A stretch of 64,000 nt of DNA from positions 7,146,909 through 7,210,908 of the forward strand of contig CAMGYJ010000007.1 in the NCBI GenBank assembly GCA_946122785.1. The letters run 5' to 3'. Positions 20,187 through 33,200 of this stretch are shown here, in pieces. A program made the translations under genes and the position numbers. Under the pieces are notes generated by a model. The model searched no databases. It was not told the origin of the DNA and saw only the letters and a list, made by a program, of their open reading frames with translations. This stretch comes from Linum tenue. Lineage: Eukaryota; Streptophyta; Magnoliopsida; Malpighiales; Linaceae. Position 1 is the first letter of the stretch, and each line of letters begins with the position of its first letter.

Positions 20187-21570
20187 TGACACGCTAAAAC
20201 ACAACACCTAACAATGGCCAAGTGTAACCAATGAAAGGGACTGAAGTATAGTGGCACAAGTAATAAATCTCGAATCCACGGGTCTCTAGAGTTACTATTA
20301 CTCAGCTTCAGTTCATTATCTAGCAAACTAGATTAAGGATTGATTTATAAACTACTCTACTGACTACTCTACTAATTACAAGTTGGGAACTCACTTAGGT
20401 ATGATTCCCCCTAGCTCATCAATTAGGTCCAAGTTGCAATTACCTTTGGTTGATCTACTGTTGATTAAACTGCGGAAGATCCAACAGTAGTTTGGAATCT
20501 CTTAAGCTGACCAAGCTCTCTCAGTCCAACTACCCGGCAGGCGACTAACCTTCACCGAGATAGAAAGCTGAGGCTATGAACAGAGAACTCCACTACCGAA
20601 ATTGGATTCCAGTACAAAACAGTAGATTGACTAACTCTCGTATAACCAATTCACCACTATCAATCAAGGAAGCTCTCTTAACCTAATAAGATTCTATCAA
20701 TCATAGGTTAAAGCAGAAATCAAGAGAATTTGATCAAGATTCAATTGACTCAATAAATCATGCCTCAATCGATTATAATCAAACAATATAGCATCCAAAA
20801 CTTCATACAAGAAAGATCCTAACTCATGGAACTAGGGTTCCTCAAAACCTAAGTGAAGGGAAGTTACTCCATAGAGAAGAGAGAGACTGCAGAAATCTGA
20901 TCTAGATCTTCAATCTCCATCTCCAAGCTTGATTCCCGAGCTCCAATGGCGAAGAAATCCTCCAAAATATCTCCAAGAATGTTCCCAAGTCGCTCTCTCT
21001 CTCTAGGGTCCGTCCCTTGGGTGCTTGGGAACCAAAAACCCCGCTCTCCCCTTTCCTTTTGCTGAAAATCGGGTTTTAAACAGAAATTCCCGACCACGCG
21101 GCCAGGCCACACGGCCGTGTGGCTTTCCCAGCTGCCCGTGTGAAGGCTCGGTGATTTCCACACGGCCACGACCCGCACGGCCGTGTGGAGTTCCAGGATG
21201 CCCGTGTGGCTTACCCAGCCTCTGTTCAATGCTTCATTTCTCCCTCGTCCGGACTCCGAATCAGTCGCCGTTTGATCCCAGACGCTCGTAGTCTCGTCCT
21301 CTTTATTTTCAAGACAAAATTCCATGATTATTTGTCCATAATATGAGGTATAAGTCCATTATTCATCAGGTCATGCTCATGTTTCTTCTCCCGAATTGCC
21401 AAATGATCTCCGATTGACTTGAAACTTGCGTCTATGCTTCAATTCACATGCTAGGACCTGAAATGTGACAAAGGAACACAACCTAGCATAAAATAGTCCA
21501 AGAAAGCAGAAACTCAAGCCAAAATGATCAAGAAACGAGGGTGCAAACATGTGCAAATTCGATGTTATCA
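20187..21570 (-). mobile_element. Gypsy-type solo LTR, 1384 bp, nested in element 2
   Basis: A single LTR begins TGATAACATCGAA on the minus strand and ends GCGTGTCA. It is flanked by the perfect duplication GGAAT at 20182-20186 and 21571-21575. No second LTR or internal region is present. It aligns by eye with the solo LTR at 22424-24047: GCACA..TTT..CACCCTC near the start and CATTTCAGGTCCTAGCA after about 150 bp. It carries an array of CACACGGCCGTGTGG-type palindromes at about 21095-21215. The length and style fit Tekay/Del-type Ty3-gypsy LTRs, but without internal sequence the family is an inference. Confidence 0.88.
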
Positions 21571-21830
21571 GGAATTTCAAAGGTGAGCAAGCCGTATCTC
21601 AACCAAACGTCAAATTCTTCGGCATCGAAATCCGACCTAATCGTGATCTTTGTCTCAAAATACATCCGCTGATTCTCGTCCTCCAACGGACTTTTTCCAT
21701 AGATTATTATGATGCCCGAGGAAGACCCCACATGTGCTCTCTTAAACCCATGCAAGCTGACGAACACTTGAATGAATGCTGAGGTTAGCGATTTAGTAAC
21801 CCTAGGTATGAATTCTTCATATACGTCCAT
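21571..21830 (-). pseudogene. Element 2 5' ORF segment, HSP20-like
   Basis: From ATG at 21830, about 50 bases after the primer-binding site, roughly 87 residues are open before the nested LTR interrupts them. The order FVSLHGFKRAHV, then GIIIIYGKSPLED, YFETKITIRSDFD and WLRYGLLTFEIP, resembles the plant alpha-crystallin/HSP20 fold. In that fold LPGF.., I.G.RP, the F...I.LP segment and the G.LT...P strand come in the same sequence and spacing. Element 1 has nothing like it at the same place. This suggests that element 2 or an ancestor picked up a small-heat-shock-like gene piece. The match is by eye only. Confidence 0.5.
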
Positions 21831-22423
21831 CCTTGATTGAGAGTTGTGACGAACTCACTATCGAACGGGGCTCTGATACCAAATGATGGAAACCTATTTC
21901 TAGGGTTCTATCGATTGTGATGGGTGACTGGGAATTTAGGGATTTGGGGATAGAATTGGGAAAGAAGAAGAAAATAATAAGAATCGGTCGAAACCTTGGA
22001 TTAGGGGAGAAGAGAAATTAGGAGATAGAGAGAGTTTAGGTTTGAGAATATTATTCTTTGCTTAACTTCTGCTTAATTGTACCAAAGAGGCAAAGACCCA
22101 AGATACATATTTATAGCTAAAGACCAGAAAAACCTAATAGACTTTCCTAATGTGACTCAATGACTACTAACCATATCTAAATAAATCCTAATAATAGTAA
22201 TTATGATAATTATGATAGAATCCGAAAATTAGGTTTCTATCATGAGTTCAATTTTCTTTATCGTCCATTACTCTAACTCTAAGCCTTTAACAATCTGGAT
22301 CATCTTCCCAACTCTTTTCATTGCTCTTATAGTTCGTGGAATTTGAATTGCTGACCTTGGCTTCGTTCAAACTTGGATGAGCAGCATCGTTGATGCCTTT
22401 TCTGTTACGAAACTAAAAACCCT

Positions 22424-24047
22424 TGATTCGGGCCCAATGGCACACATTTTACCCCTCATTTCTTATTCGTTTAGCTTAGTATTTCATCGTTCCTCGACAT
22501 ATTTCACGCTAGGTCGTGCTTGTTTTGATACGTTTCAGGTCCTAGCACGTGTGGAAGGGTCGAGGTCAAATTTTGGGATAATTGGAGGTCAAAAAGCTCA
22601 AAAACCAAAGAAAAGCCCCAAGACCGTGACAATTGCCCCCGTGACAGTGAAGTGCAGGCGTCTAGGAAGCGCCGCAGTTCACAGTCAAACAAGGGAGTTC
22701 ACGGTCTCTTAAGATCGTGAATTGGAGCCACAAACCGTGAACATCGAGCAGTCCAACGAGGTTTCAGAGATTACTAACGCCAAGGGAGTTCACGATCGCT
22801 AAAACCGTGAACTGTGGCCAATGACCGTGAACAACAAAAGCGAAGCGGTGCGTTTTGGAGACGACATTGAGTTCACGGACGCGTTTAGTTGTTCACGGCC
22901 GTGAACTGGTCACTTTCGGGCAAATATGAAGACATCAGTGGGAGAGAGAAGGGGGCTGGTTTTTAGAGAAGAATTGGTTTCTTTCTCTAGGGTTTCGACC
23001 CAAAACACCATAGGGGAGTTCTAGAGAGTGAGAGAAGGATCTTGGAGCTTAATTGAAGGCATTGTTCAAGTTTGGGAGCAAGGAATCAAGCCTAGAATAA
23101 GATTTAGAGGTTTCTTTGTAATCTATCCCCTCTCTCTCTCTCTCTAGAAACTCACTCTTTTCTCTTGGGTGTTGTAGATCCCTAACTAATACTTTGTAAT
23201 TACTTGTTTAGATTGAATGATTTCGTATGGGTTTGCATCAATTTTAGTATTAGAGGTGTCTTCATGGTGATTGTGCTTAGTTTGCATCAATTTTAGTATT
23301 AGAGGTGTCTTCATGGTGATTGTGCTTAGTTGTGCTTTCCAAATCTTGTGTGCTTGCCTAACTTAGATTAGAGGAAAACCACACCTTTTTAGGTAGGATT
23401 GACAAGTTTTGTTTTCCTGGGCACTTTGCGCCTACTATCTAGGTTAGAAATGAGCATCCCCCTTGACTCAAGTTTGCATCTTGGTTGGTTGTGATTAAAC
23501 CGCTCAAACTCTGATTTGAGGGAGAGCCCTAGGCAACCCCTAGAGATTGAGTGAGAGGATCGATTCCGTGACAAATTGAACTCTGGTGAATCCATTCCGT
23601 GACAAATGGATCACTAGTTGCTCCTCCTATCGGTTCCCCTAGACGATGTGAGTGGATCGGTCCCGTGATAAATCGATCGTTAGTGAATTGATTCCGTGAC
23701 AAATCGATCACTAGTTGCTCACCCTTGCGGTTCACAACCACCTACACCACACGACTCCATTCAATCCAACGAGTCATGTTAGCTAGTTAGGGGGAAGCAA
23801 CTCCTGGGTGAAGCTCCCTTAGTTAGAATTTTCCTTTATTTACTTTTCTTTGCTTGTTTAGTTTATAGTTCCATTAGTTCTAAACCCAAAAGTTGCTTGC
23901 TAGATAACAACCTAAGCGATTGAAGTATGGGTACATGGATCGGCCCGGGTTGATAATTAAAACTTACTTGCTCTATGTTGCTCCCCTCTAGAGTTTAAAA
24001 ACTTGGGCTCTAGAGGGGATTTCTATTATGGTGTTTTGTGTGAGTCA
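22424..24047 (+). mobile_element. Gypsy-type solo LTR, 1624 bp
   Basis: The LTR begins TGATTCGGGCCC and ends GTGTGAGTCA. It is flanked by the perfect duplication ACCCT at 22419-22423 and 24048-24052. It is related to the minus-strand solo LTR at 20187-21570. The U3-like part (about 22620-22910) has many GTTCACGG/CCGTGAAC words. A 49-bp sequence is duplicated in tandem at about 23231-23329 (GTTTGCATCAATTTTAGTAT...). Further on, CCGTGACAAAT-type words repeat at 23565-23710. No internal retroelement sequence adjoins it. Confidence 0.88.
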
Positions 24048-24052
24048 ACCCT

Positions 24053-24527
24053 TCAAACAACAATTTATCCCTCCACTTACACCCTCCACCAATTTGCACC
24101 CTTCTGCAATTTTTGCCTCAACTTGCACCCCGTAGGATTTGCACCCCTTGTTGTCAAACATATTAAAGTTTATGGTTGCTTCAAAAGTTGTCCGGTCGAC
24201 CCTCAAACCGGGCAGGTCGAGTTGACCACGCACTGCCTGCCCACGTGACTGAAACGACGTCGCGTCATCATTTATTTCATTGAAGTAAATGAAACCCTAA
24301 ACCCCGAATCTCCGGTATCTCTCAGCCTTCCTCCTCAGTTCCTCACCCTTTCCCCCTTCTCGTCGACCGTCTCCGTCGAACAGACGGCGAGGGTCCTCCG
24401 TCATCCCTGCTATCTGATCTAGCATCCGCCTCCCCTACTCAAATCCAAACCTTTCCTCTGCAAAGAAGACTTACCCGTCTCTTAATTCCAATCTAACCTT
24501 CGCGTTTGCCGATTCCCAGCAGAAGAA
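24053..24527. other. Upstream region of the bL19m gene
   Basis: This contains ordinary promoter and 5' UTR sequence, pyrimidine-rich near the start codon. Apart from the target duplication of the solo LTR I see no bounded element. Confidence 0.5.
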
Positions 24528-26305
24528 ATGCGATCTCTCATCGGCGCATTGGTTCGAAGGCAAACCCTCGGCAGCAGCTCCGTAACTGCGCGGTTGCAGT
24601 CGAGCGGAAGAGTAGGCGCTTCATTCGCCAACTGTGGCAATGAAAATCACCGGTTCTGTTCTTCGGCTTCGAATTGCCCTCGCTGTTCGAAGAATCACTT
24701 TCTCCGCGCGTTTCACCATTTCCCTTCTGGCTCTCCTCGCCCATCGGTATGGTCTCTTACTATACTACCTCCTCTTTTTGCTTTGGCCCCCTTCGGTGTT
24801 CCCCTCTTTTTACAGAGGAAAAGGGCGGAAACCTGCTTCGGTGATTACGTCTTTACAGAATGATCATTCCTATTGATTCATGCTTTTCTATAAGAACGAG
24901 TTCAATGTCGTGGAAAGAAATATCCAGTTTCCTTGATACCGAATTTACATGCTTTATGTTGGTTAATGGCATTAGAAGTTCAATGGAAGTGATCACCCAG
25001 TTTAGAATTTAGATGTCCTGAAGAATTTTCTATGCGTTCTTGACTTGGGCTATGCTCTCCTGCAGACATCAGAGTTGAAGAGTGGGAGCCTCGCCAAGTT
25101 TGGTGGCAGTGGGATAAGCTCTAGTCTAAATTTATCGCCTTGGTCTGTTCTTGGGACTTCTTTCCCAAGCAGGGGCATTTCAACTGCGGGTTCCTCTGAT
25201 GCACCGACTTCGCAAGATTCTTCAATACCGTTTGATGATGTACCACCGCGAATCAAATTCAAGAGGATGGATAAAACAGCAAGGAACATAATGCAGGTAA
25301 ATACTTGTTAATGGGGGTTGAGTTCCAGTGGAAACTCCTTTTCCAGTTTCACATTGATGCAATGTATTTTCACCAGGACATTAATGGCATTATTATTTTC
25401 TGGCAGATTCTCAATAGGGAGGCTGTAGAGGAAGTGAGAACACAGAGAGAAGTACCCGATATACGTCCTGGTTACATTGTGCAACTCAAAGTGGTACTGA
25501 TTTTGTGCAAATTCCTATCCTTTTTTCCCCATTTGAGTTGGGCATAATGCAACTTAACTGTTTTGACTGTTGGAATCCTGGTCCATGTATAATGAGCAGG
25601 AAGTGCCTGAAAATAAGAGGCGTCTTTCAACCGTTAAGGGCATTGTTATAGCAAGACGCAATGCTGGTATAAACACCACATTTAGGATCAGAAGGCAGGT
25701 AGCAGGAGTTGGAGTTGAGTCTCTCTTCATGTTGTAAGTATCCTTGGGTTGTTTTTATATCAACTTGCACTTCTCCTTGTCCTGCTCCTAAGCAGTTACT
25801 CAATTCCTTCCAAATTGACCATTTTTCCATTATATTATGTCTGATGTAGGTAATATCTTTAGTTGTTTCCCGGGGTTTAGTCAACCTAACACAACTCCCA
25901 CTCGAACCAAATGACAGCATGTTTGTGTCTTAGAAGTATGTTAAGCTTGGTCCCCACCGAAATAAACTGAAAAGGAGCTATGTTAAGCTTGGTCTCTTTC
26001 TCAATGGTAAATTTGAGTAGTAGCGGTTTTAAGAGGAATGGAATGCGGAGTGAATCATCTCTTCAAGTATCAGTCTATCAAAAGTTGTTGATCTAGTGCA
26101 TTTCTTGTTAACCTATCTTTATTACTGTCAGCATTGTTTCCTTCAGAATTTTCATGTTAGTTACTGTATACTGATGGGGAAATTGTCTTGGGTGGATTGC
26201 AGATACTCGCCTAACATAAAGGAGGTTAAGATTTTGGACAAGAAGAAAGTAAGAAGAGCCAAGCTTTACTATCTGAGAGAAAAGATGAATGCCCTTTCAA
26301 AATAG
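24528..26305 (+). CDS. Mitochondrial ribosomal protein bL19
   Basis: Five exons by eye (24528-24746, 25066-25296, 25407-25493, 25600-25733, 26203-26305) join in phase to about 257 residues. The C-terminal half is a clear bL19 protein: [48 protein letters not shown], then [44 protein letters not shown]. The N-terminal extension starts [18 protein letters not shown] and is Arg/Ser-rich without acidic residues, as for a mitochondrial targeting peptide. The protein would sit at the interface of the large and small subunits of the mitochondrial ribosome. A plastid bL19 also exists in plants. The presequence favours mitochondria but does not prove it. Confidence 0.9.
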
Positions 26306-27283
26306 CCAGTCTGTCGCTATCGGAAGAACATCATTGGTTAAGGGAGATGGTAGACTTCGATTTTAAGACACTCCTTTTGCTGTTAGCTACACCTGAATAA
26401 CTAGGTCAATTGTCGAATTTTGTCGAGACTATTTGCTCCATTGTACAACACTACCAGTAGCATGCACATGGGAGTACAAAGAATCCCTTCAAAGATTCTC
26501 CAAACTCTAATTGCAGCAAATGGAATCAAAATCGATTATATTAATATTGTTGGCTGATCCTTCTTAGAGCCTAAATCTGCTTTTTACGTACAAAATTTTC
26601 TAACTAGTTCTACTTAATACCTAATGCTTTGCATCATTCTCCTCTACTTTGAGGCGAACTATTTGCTTGAGCCCCAAGAAAAGATAGTATGAAAGCATAC
26701 GTATAGAGGTTCCCCTCCGAGAACCGTTTTGAGAATTTGCTTTCGTGCAGCTCAAACATTACGATACATATATTCGTTGAAACGGATCTGCAGCATAGTA
26801 GTGATTGATTCAAGAAGCTTCTCCCCACCAAATTCTCAACTAAGCAAAATCAGATTCTTGTATTTCCACCAAAACTGGATGAGGCAGGAAAATAAACAAT
26901 ACAGAAAGACACAAGTAAACTAAACCAGTACACTGACCTACTCGTTAAGGACTAACTAGCATCTAAGCAAAACTAATTAACGACTAACTACAACAAAACA
27001 GAAACAGAAAGAGAGGAATGCAAAAACAGCAATCTGCAGTTTCAACTTATCATCATGGTACCTAAGCACTTCAATTCCCTATCCTTTAAGCTCCATAACT
27101 CTTTATCTCCTCCTGTCTCCCACCCGTATCCGTATATCGTAAACTCACTTGTATAGCAAACGAACTTACAAACCCTTTTGAGTGCATTCTCTGTAAGTAT
27201 TAAGCCTGTACAGGTTTGAGAGCAATAAACTTCTACCTTGGCTAAAACGAAAACCACAGCCTTCTCTACCCAAACCAACAGCT
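26306..27283. other. Convergent 3' flanks
   Basis: This is the intergenic region between the tail-to-tail bL19m and ZFC3H1-like genes. It should hold both 3' UTRs. No further gene or repeat is seen. Confidence 0.55.
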
Positions 27284-30200
27284 TCATTCCACTTCAATAC
27301 CCCTCTTCCTTGCTTCTTCCTCCACAGCACCAGAGGTGCTACCTCGCCCAGTTCTACCCTTGGCTACCTCCTTATAACGACACCAAAGCTTCTTGGAAAA
27401 TGGATACACGGAAAGAGCTCTCTTGTAAAACCGCTCAGAGAGTAAATCAGCCCCTTCGGTTTCTGCCAAGACTTGCGCAGCTTCAACCCAAACGCATTCA
27501 GGTGCCACCGGGATAGCCTGGAAGATGGACTGAATCAATGTAGAGCTCGACCAGAACAGCAAACTCCGAGAAGATGTCCCGTCCAGGGATCCTTCTTTCA
27601 ACATCCTACAGACAGAGAGCGCTAGAGGGTAATTTGAAGGCACCATCTCCAAGATCGCTTCAACGAGATCGACCAATTCCTTTACGTTGATTATTGAGTC
27701 CCACTGTGGTAGAAGAGATGGACCATGCCATACCTCCAGAACCAAATTCACCAACAAGAACTCAGACGAGACTGGACTCAATATGTTGCTAATGAGCTGC
27801 TGAACTCGCGGCTTTTCAACAGTCTTGATGAATTCCCTGGACAATGGTTTGGGTATAAACAAATCCCGCGCATCGTCCAAGTAACCTCTCAAAATCCTCA
27901 GCCGCTCACTGATAGGAGAAGTATCTTCCTTCGTTTGCCGATGCTGCCTGTGGTTCAGCAAGAATGCAGCATGTTCTACCAGACAGTGATTGAAATAGGC
28001 AGGGACTGCACTCTTGAAAGCCCTGTCGATGGCAGCACGTGCCTCAATGTGATCGTTCTGCAGCAATTTTGCAAGAGAGAGGTTAAGGTATCCAAACATT
28101 ATGTCCATCCTATTCGAATAGGGCACCGAAAACTCTGAGCTTGATACTGAAACCGATGCCAAAGATTCAACAGAATGATTACTGTCTGTAGATGTAACTT
28201 CGGATATGGAGTTGAACCAACGGACAAGGAGCTGTTTAGCAAGATCAGGACCTCGTCTCTCGAGTGCAACCTGAATATATTGATTCCACAACCCAACGAT
28301 TCCAGGGGCTTCTTTTGGCCAGTTAGTAAGGGCATTCTCAAATCCGTCAAGGGTTGAACACTCAAAATCTGTCGCTTGGCTTCTTGCTGACACGAGTAAC
28401 AGCTCTAGGAACTCTGGGTGCATATCCAAATATGTCTCCAACAAACTCCAACAAAATTCTAACCTACCAAGGGCCATCAGACACCCAATGTGACTGAGAG
28501 CAAAATTCCGAGCAACCCTCTGACTGGCTTCACTTCCAGGTGATTCACTGTAGCTCAACAATTTCAAAGAGTCCGTGGCCCTTTCTACCAGCTCAACGGC
28601 TCTATCCTTCTCATCATCCCCTAAATCAACAGGTGACCACTGAATTGCAGGGAGATCTTTCGGACACTCAAACTGCTGTAGAACAGTGATTGGCAACTTC
28701 CTGTAAATAACTAAGTACACACAACAAATCCAGAACACATATTTGTCAGAAATTGTTAAGCATGTGAGGATATCAGAGAGCAACAGAGAATTAGGCTCAT
28801 CTGAATAGGCTGCCAAACCGAAGAGTCCATAAATTGTTTGGACTGCTCTATTGACATTCCCTGACATGCACAAACAATCCAGCATCTGCAGGAACAGGTC
28901 CAAGATGCAAGAGCTGTGCATTTCTTCACCATTCTCAGAAGCAAAGACTTTCGGGCAAAGCGCTCTGATGGCTTCAATATATGCAGCTAACCGCTCATTG
29001 AGATGTACACGGCTGTTGATGTACATGAGCCGAAGTCCGTAGGATGCAGGATTGAATTCAACCTGAAGAACAATGGAGATGGTTTCCAACAAAAAGTTTG
29101 CATTTCATAGTAGTTAGGTCACTGGACGAGAGACAAGTTGAGGGGAAAGCAGGTATAACAAGAGGACAGGCACATGTAGATAGGAGAACTCCAACAAGCT
29201 ACTTGATCCAAAGGAAATGTATTCCAAACATCATCTCTAGGGGAAATAAATAGGCAGCACGAGTCAGAACTAGACTAGTTGAGCATGATTCCAGAGATGC
29301 AAATCAAAGGAGGTTCAACTTAAAAATACTGGGGCAGATCTCTCCAAGACGAGGAATTTAAAGTCCCAACTAGACAAAAGTACTGGTTCAGGCCTAGCAG
29401 AACTGTTAGGTTTCAGTTTCATGCTGTCATAGAGGCTATGCCCAGTCAATCATATTTAATTACCTTATTCTTCAGTTTCGCAAAATGAATAGAAAGAACC
29501 TATTTATATCTTAACGTTCATAACTAATCGACCAGCTTTTACTCCATGACAACTCTGCACACAGAGAACTTTGCCGGTTGATTATTTAATAAAATTCTAT
29601 TTTAGCTGTGTATTAGTTGATAAACGAAGCACACACGCCAATTGAAGCAGCCACGTGGTAACATCATAAGATAAGAAAGGCAAACCCCTTACTACATTCA
29701 CATACCGCAGAGGCGAACATGTCATCCTTCTCAAGGGACTTGATGTTACTGTAGTACACAAGGAGATAAATTATCCATGAGGTTTCAGATGCCGGATCAG
29801 ATTCAATAGCTCTTGACAGAATACTAAGAGCCTGCAAAAGGAAGATTTCAAATCAACTCAAATTCTGAATACAACCATGAAAACATATGCTAGCCATAGC
29901 ATTTACCTTTTTCATATTCTCTACTTTGTTAACCTCCTGGCAGAGAGTAAGAAGGGATGTTTCCAGGGCATGGATGCTACTAGGTATTGCTTGATTCTGA
30001 AATTAAACAGATAATAGCAAATTATGAGAGAATTATGCAAGATAAAGATGCCAATAAAGTGCATATCATATCATGCAGTCAAACATATACAGACATTGCT
30101 CTGCATGGCAAACATTCTAACACCGAAGCAAAAAATAGAGAAATAGAACTCTTGTTCAGAAAAAAAGATAACAGACAAACACATAAAACTTTAATTCGAC

Positions 30201-33200
30201 ATACAAAATTAAGCACCACCATGAACTGTTACATGGTTGTTGATCTTCCATAAGATGAGAGAAAAAGCGGATAAGTCAAGAGTAAGGCACAGATCAGATA
30301 TGATGGCTAAAATCTAAACTTGTTCCCAAGCAAAGAGTAGAACATAATAGAAGTTAACAAACCACTTGGCTATTCCTACTGTGGAAGCAAGATAGCTGTG
30401 TAATCGAACTCCCGTGCACCTCGATTCGACCATCATTCCCACTTAAAAAAAGCTCATTTGCAGGCAAATCTTTCACGAGCAAACTGGAAAGAGCCAAGCA
30501 AGCACTGAAAGCTTTCTGCCAGCATTTTCCATCTTTCCATGCTACAATGGATTCATATTTTTTTGTATGTGCCTTCATGATATCCAAACCAACCAGATAA
30601 GTCGGTAATTCCAAAATACCACCAAGGTTGGATGGTTTTGCTGCTGTTCTTGCTATTTGTACTTCAGGGGAACAACCTGGCCAACCATATTTAAGCGTGA
30701 GAAACAGAATGCAATACTGCAAACACAGAGTTTTAGAAATACTGTTCATACCAGAATCATGAGAGCCAACATGCTGATTCTTATTTCCAGCAGAGAAATC
30801 TGCAACATGCTGCAATGGACATTCACTGTTGTTGCACTTTCCTCGAAGCTCATACATGCATAATGGCCAAAATGGATCGATTGTGGCATTGCTGTTAAAA
30901 GAACCAATTTCCATGGCATATACATCCTTAGTGCTTTCGTCCATTGAATTTGCAGTTACATTGCCATACTGGACTACCATAGAGTCACCTTTATCGTTAT
31001 CTCCAGCATATCTGTCAATTGTGTTAAAGGAACCAATTTCCATGGCATATACATCCTTATTGCTTTCCTCCATTGAAGTTGCAGTTACGTTGTCATACTG
31101 GACTAGCATAGAGCCAGCATTATCATTATCTCCGGCATATTTATCAACTGTATAGCGATTCTGGTTGTCTGTACACTTCACAGCTAAGCAAGCTGTTGGG
31201 GATATAACTTTCAGATGTCCGAATACACTTCTCAAAACTGTAGGAGCTGACAACATAGCAGGAGTCAATTGATGACCTCTGGTAGGGTACCCAATGCGCC
31301 CAGAATCAGCAGTGGAGTGAGAGGACTTATCAACGTTCGTGTCCTGGGCAGGAGCCTTGGATATACTTCTTTCAGCATTATCCTTGCCTGTTTTAAGAAT
31401 GAAATAACCAATATTAAAGATAAATTATGCAGAGGACAGAGAAAGTAGCAAATTTTTCCTACAAAATACGTGGGTGCCCACATCGACTGCATATATGAGC
31501 ATAAAATAAACATTCAGAAATGATCCTTCCAACTAAATTGGGAGTCCAGTTATTTACTCATAATTCACCCTGAATTGCTATGACAACCAAACTTTTAAGC
31601 TAGAGCTCAACATTTTATTTTGGCAATGCCTTCTCTGGTATCTCTAACTAAAAGCGAGTGAACACATGAGACTAGTTCACAAGTGTGAGTTTTGTCCCTC
31701 CTCTAGAAGAACACATGAAATGGTCCAGTCAACCACTACAGGAGGAAGGTAAACACAAATGGATCCAATTGTCCTGATTTATTGAAAGGTCAAAGAAAAA
31801 AAAAATAGAAGCATTGTTGACTGGTCTGCAAGCTAACCAGGAAAACAAACTCAAGACATGACAATTCAAACTAATAGGGAAGCTGCTCAGAAAATTGAAA
31901 CAGAAGCATCTAGTAGTCATGCAAAAGACAACAAAATTTAGTCCTATGCCATTAGAAAACTCAGATTAATCCTCAACTACCTTCTTCTCAAGTTAAACAG
32001 CAAGAAGGCAAATCATGCTTGTTTGCTTTCCAAGTGGGCTATATATCACTGCCACAAACAATTTAATGCAGCAAAACCTGGCGACTATGCCAAAATCATT
32101 AATCAGCTCAGCTATGTCCGTTCTCAATTGAATTGTTACCTTCAAGATCACATTCTTGGTGCTCTTCAGTAGCTAATACAGGAAGATTGCTATCGCTCAT
32201 CTGAGTTCTTTCACTTGCATCATCATTTTCAGTTCCCAGTTCACCTGCAGACTCTAAACATGATGAAACGGTATTCTTTGGAAAAGCTTTCATGCCCAAC
32301 CGAGCAAATAGCTCAGACCTCAATGATGCCTCAAGATTAATCGAATCCTGGGAGTCCTTCATAGAGAAGTCCTTATCCTGAGGATGATCAGAATCTTTTA
32401 ATTGTTCCGAGGAATTATGTGCTACTGGCTGAATGTTTCTGTTGAGGATAGTGTCATGCTTCGACGTAAATACCTCTTCATCTTCATCTGTTGAAACAAT
32501 TGGATCATCAAGAGGAGAGCTACCTCGAGTTGCAGCATTATTGAAGCCATGATGCAACGGCTCAGACATGCTCACATCTGGATCACTGCAAGGCTCAGAC
32601 CTCAAATTCTGACCATCACACAGCTGCTGCTGCTGAATTGATGTAGGTATTAGCTGTATGTTTTTACATGCATGTTCTACAGAACTCAAATCCATTCCAG
32701 AATAGCCATGATCCCCAGTTGACCATAACAAACTGGAATCCTTCATAATAAGTGACCGAAAGCGGGCTGAGTACAGTTCCCTTTTGCGATAAAGCTCTGT
32801 ACACCTAACATTAGCCTCAATCAGAGCCCTCTGCGCTCTCCTATAAGCTTTAAGAGCATTTCTCTCTTCAATTTCACATCTGTGTCTGAGTTCTTGGGCT
32901 TCCTCCAGCTCCCTGTCCAATGTTTCCTCCATTTCAACTAATGGTCGTAGATCTTTGTCACTATTTTGAGAGACATCCACCACGCGCGAATAACTTGAGA
33001 ATCTTGCATTATTAAGAGATGACTGGAACGTTGTGGAGAAAACAGAACCAAATAGGATGAACAATGTAAGAGAGGGGACAAAATAAAAAAAGTCTTATAA
33101 AAAGCCAGCACTCTGCCAGACATACCTGCAATATGTTCTCTACAGGGGGCGATATAATTCTACCACCAGAGGTACCTTGGCTGCTGAACAAATGTTGTTC

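Larger units (their letters stand above)
18106..22242 (-). mobile_element. Non-autonomous LTR retroelement, element 2
   Basis: The LTRs are at 18106-18447 (342 bp) and 21884-22242 (359 bp), with TG...CA ends and the target duplication TGAGT at 18101-18105 and 22243-22247. A minus-strand primer-binding site TGGTATCAGAGC lies at 21870-21881. The polypurine tract complement at 18448-18464 is identical to that of element 1. The LTRs share stretches with element 1, such as GACTACTAACCATATCTAA, but are clearly diverged from it. A gypsy-type solo LTR is nested at 20187-21570. Without it the element is about 2.75 kb. No gag or pol is visible. Confidence 0.9.

Noticed and set aside
20864..21325. 153-residue minus-strand ORF
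   Set aside because: It lies wholly in the gypsy-type solo LTR and includes its palindromic array, so it is non-coding LTR sequence.
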